From positions 715,001-779,000 of the forward strand of contig JAPMOS010000001.1 of NCBI GenBank assembly GCA_027972325.1: DNA of 64,000 nt. The letters are read 5' to 3'. This document shows positions 58,501 through 64,000 of the stretch, one piece after another. A program made the position numbers and the translations under genes. Below the pieces are notes generated by a model. That model was not told the origin of the DNA and did not search any database. It saw only the letters and a list, made by a program, of their open reading frames with translations. The number at the start of each line of letters is the position of its first letter. The first letter of the stretch is position 1. This stretch comes from Paratrimastix pyriformis. Lineage: Eukaryota > Preaxostyla > Paratrimastigidae.

Positions 58501-60030
58501 CCTCATGGTCACCCCCATCTCCCAGGCCTCCGCCCGGTCCGCGCCGCCACCCGCACCCATGCCCAGACCCATGCCCATCCGCCTCCCCCTCAGTCTCATC
58601 CCCCATCCCATCCCGTGCGCTCATTCGCGCTGCTCGTTCTCATTCACACACAGCCAACGTGCCGGCCGTGCCGGTCGGACGGGGCCCGGCAAGTGCTACC
58701 GGCTGTACACCGAGGCGGCCTACAAGAACGAGCTGCTGCCCAACACGGTGCCCGAGATCCAGCGGGCCAACCTGGGCAACACGGTGCTGATGCTGAAGGC
58801 CATGGGCATCAACGACCTGCTCAACTTCGACTTCATGGACCCGCCCCCCCGCCAGACCCTGCTCTCGGCCCTCGAGAACTTGTACGCCCTCGAGGCCCTC
58901 GATGATGAGGGCCTCCTCACCAGGCTCGGCCGCAAGGTCCGCCAGCCCCCTCCGCCAGCCCCCTCCGCCAGCCCCTCCGCCAGCCCCCTCCGCCAGCCCC
59001 CTCCGCCAGCCCCCTCCGCCAGCCCCCTCCGCCAGCCCCCTCCGCCAGCCCCCGTCCTCATCGACCCCTCGCCCTCGGTGGATGCTCATGACGCCCTTCC
59101 GTCCCTCCCCCCCCGGCAGATGGCCGAGTTCCCGCTGGAGCCGCCCCTGTCGAAGATGCTGATCACCTCGGTGGACCTGCGGTGCAGCGACGAGATCCTG
59201 ACCGTGGTGGCCATGCTCTCCGTCGAGAACGTCTTCTACCGGCCCAAGGAGAAGCAGGCCCAGGCCGACCAGAAGAAGGCCAAGTTCTTCCAGCCCGAGG
59301 GGGACCACCTGACCTTCCTGGCCGTCTTCCAGGCGTGGCAGCACAACGGGTTCTCCTCGCCCTGGTGCTACGAGAACTTCATCCAGGTCCGGGCCATGCG
59401 CCGCGCCCAGGATGTCCGCAAGCAGCTCCTCACCATCATGGACAGGTCCGCCGCCCCCCCCCACCCCCCCCCCCTGTCCCCCGGGGACCGGGTGCTCAGC
59501 AGTCAATCTTGGGGGATGGCCCTGGGTGCGCAGGTACAAGCTGGACGTGGTCTCGGCGGGCAAGAACTTCAACCGCATCCGGCAGGCCATCGTGGCCGGG
59601 TTCTTCAACCACGCCGCCCGGCGGGACCCCACCGAGGGCTACAAGTCGCTGGTCGAGAACCAGACGGTGTACATCCACCCCTCGTCGGCCCTTTTCCAGA
59701 AGAACCCCGAGTACGTGCTCTACCACGAGCTGGTCCTGACCACCAAGGAGTACATGCGCAACGTCTGCCAGATCGACCCCCGCTGGCTGACCCAGTTCGC
59801 CCCAAGTTCTACAAGGTCCACCCCCACCCACCCCACCCCCACCCCCTCGCCGCCCTCGTCTTCTCACCCGTCTGTGCCTTCGTTGCGCCCATTGGTGGTT
59901 GCCCCGGCTGCAGACGGTGGACCCGCACCATCTGAGCAAGCGCAAGAAGCAGGAGCGCATCGAGCCCCTGTACAACCGCTACCAGGACCCCAACGCGTGG
60001 CGTATCAGCAAGCAGCGCAGGGGCCGCTAA
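55556..60030 (+). CDS. DHX8: DHX8/Prp22-type DEAH-box pre-mRNA splicing helicase
   Basis: Prp22/DHX8 proofreads exon ligation and releases spliced mRNA. Eleven exons were delimited from protein conservation: 55556-55645, 55696-56266, 56321-56781, 56962-57157, 57276-57663, 57745-58008, 58123-58536, 58654-58936, 59120-59445, 59534-59815, 59914-60030. They give about 1130 residues. Domains in order: N-terminal helices ([17 protein letters not shown]), S1 ([19 protein letters not shown]), RecA-1 ([39 protein letters not shown]), RecA-2 ([26 protein letters not shown]), winged-helix/ratchet ([20 protein letters not shown]) and OB ([16 protein letters not shown]). The end is [12 protein letters not shown]. 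The human RS-rich linker is shortened. One C is missing from a homopolymer near 59800, shifting the frame just before the last intron. The ATG at 55580 is an alternative start. Confidence 0.96.
56824..56880. repeat. (CA)n in DHX8 intron 3
   Basis: A CACACACG/CAGACA microsatellite lies in the 180-base intron 56782-56961. Confidence 0.9.
58937..59060. repeat. (CTCCGCCAGCCCC)n in DHX8 intron 8
   Basis: About eight copies of a 13-bp C-rich unit, CTCCGCCAGCCCC with shorter variants, begin at the 5' splice site GTCCGCCAG itself. The repeat unit therefore contains copies of the splice-site sequence TCCGCCAG. Confidence 0.9.
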
Positions 60031-60482
60031 CCGGCCCCTCGCCGGCTCCCTTCCCCCCATCCCGTCCCCCCGGGCCGTGGCCACAGCCCAACGACACGCA
60101 CGGGTCATGCCGAGACCCACGGGAGCCGCCGCCGCCCGCCGCCGCCGCACCTCCCTCTCCCCACCCCATCAAACCCCCGGCATCGGTGGGCCCGCGGCAC
60201 CTCGGGGCAGACGGCAGCCCGTTTTTCCTTCGGCGGGCCGCCTCCTCGTTGGGCTCCGGCGCCGGCCTTCGTGCGCCGGTCGGTGGGGGCCTCACCCCGC
60301 TGGGCTCTGCCGTGTCGGTGCCCCCTCCTCCCCCCGGCCCCACAAACCAATGTTTCCTCTGTGGCCCCTCCCGGCCCCTTGTTCTGTGACGTGACGTTCA
60401 CACTCGGGCGGGGCGGGGCCAACGATCCGCGACCAACAACAGCATCCGTCAAGGGGAAATGGGGCCCGGAAGATGGCCGAGG

Positions 60483-60622
60483 AGGGAGGAGAGGAGGAGG
60501 AGGAGGAGGAGGAGGAGGAGGAGGAGGAGGAGGAGGAGGAGGAGGAGGAGGAGGAGGAGGAGGAGGAGGAGGAGGAGGAGGAGGGAGGAGGAGGAGGAGG
60601 AGGAGGAGGAGGAGGAGGGAGG
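60483..60622. repeat. (GGA)n microsatellite
   Basis: About 45 GGA units with a few GGGA interruptions lie between the convergent stops of DHX8 and the LRR gene. It is purine-rich on the DHX8 strand and pyrimidine-rich on the LRR-gene strand. Confidence 0.95.
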
Positions 60623-60694
60623 AGGGGGGCTGCTCGGGTGGCTGGTCAGACGTCGTCCTGGAAGCGGCCGAGGGCCGGTCAGCGGTCCCGAGCA

Positions 60695-60742
60695 CAGGTC
60701 AGGCCAGGCCAGGTCAGGTCAGGTCAGGTCAGGTCAGGTACA
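60695..60742. repeat. (AGGTC)n/(CAGGC)n pentamers next to the LRR gene stop
   Basis: CAGGC then AGGTC pentamers, about nine units, end just before the TGA stop of the minus-strand gene (60750-60752). Confidence 0.88.
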
Positions 60743-60749
60743 GGTCAGC

Positions 60750-64000
<3,251 letters not shown>

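Larger units (their letters stand above)
60031..60749. other. Convergent 3' region of DHX8 and LRR gene
   Basis: About 720 bases with no gene recognised. The first 440 are GC-rich and unstructured. They are followed by (GGA)n at about 60483-60620 and an (AGGTC)n pentamer run at about 60695-60740, just outside the LRR gene stop. Confidence 0.65.

Noticed and set aside
59760-59815. Alternative intron starting GTTCTA to explain the DHX8 frame change
   Set aside because: It gives the wrong phase to the last exon and deletes conserved FYK residues; a one-base homopolymer error is simpler.

Overview
This window is nuclear DNA from a GC-rich unicellular eukaryote. All recognisable genes are eukaryotic and intron-bearing: TRRAP/Tra1, LMBR1, SCAMP, MCMDC2, the IP3 receptor, E1 ubiquitin-activating enzyme and the DHX8/Prp22 helicase. 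Genes are packed tightly on both strands, with intergenic gaps mostly of 100-700 bases. A free-living flagellate of the Paratrimastix type is my best guess, held weakly. No prokaryotic, viral, CRISPR or tRNA/rRNA features were recognised.

Layout, left to right. 1-8829 (+) is the 3' part of a TRRAP/Tra1 pseudokinase, followed by a 9-bp minisatellite. 9593-11686 (+) is an LMBR1-family membrane protein. About 11911-12927 (-) is a SCAMP-like membrane protein, head-to-head with a MCMDC2 homologue (to 15216, +). Next come a secreted cysteine-rich protein (15320-16240, +) and a nicotinamidase (16363-17126, +). 17283 to about 36840 (-) is one very large IP3-receptor calcium channel gene with more than 30 introns, divergent from a GT61 glycosyltransferase (36948-39452, +). 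Three minus-strand genes follow: a malate/L-lactate dehydrogenase (39719-41084), an F-box/LRR-like protein (41227-43462) and E1 (43731 to about 48289). A CH-domain plus coiled-coil protein (49179-55467, +) and DHX8/Prp22 (55556-60030, +) come next. The window ends inside a minus-strand leucine-rich-repeat protein (from 60750).

Three genome-wide habits stand out. First, introns delimited by conserved protein sequence mostly begin GTCCGC, GTCCGT, GTCTGC or GTCTGT rather than GTRAGT or GTATGT. Second, most long introns of the IP3-receptor gene, and several in E1, DHX8 and the right-hand LRR gene, are filled with a different tandem repeat, nearly always C/pyrimidine-rich on the sense strand. Third, base composition looks low-GC at gene 5' ends and rises towards 3' ends, in genes of both orientations.

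The genes do not form an operon or one pathway. Several concern signalling and membrane traffic (IP3 receptor, SCAMP, LMBR1, GT61). Others concern the nucleus (TRRAP, MCMDC2, DHX8) or protein turnover (E1, F-box-like). Two homopolymer frameshifts in otherwise intact genes hint at base-level assembly errors.
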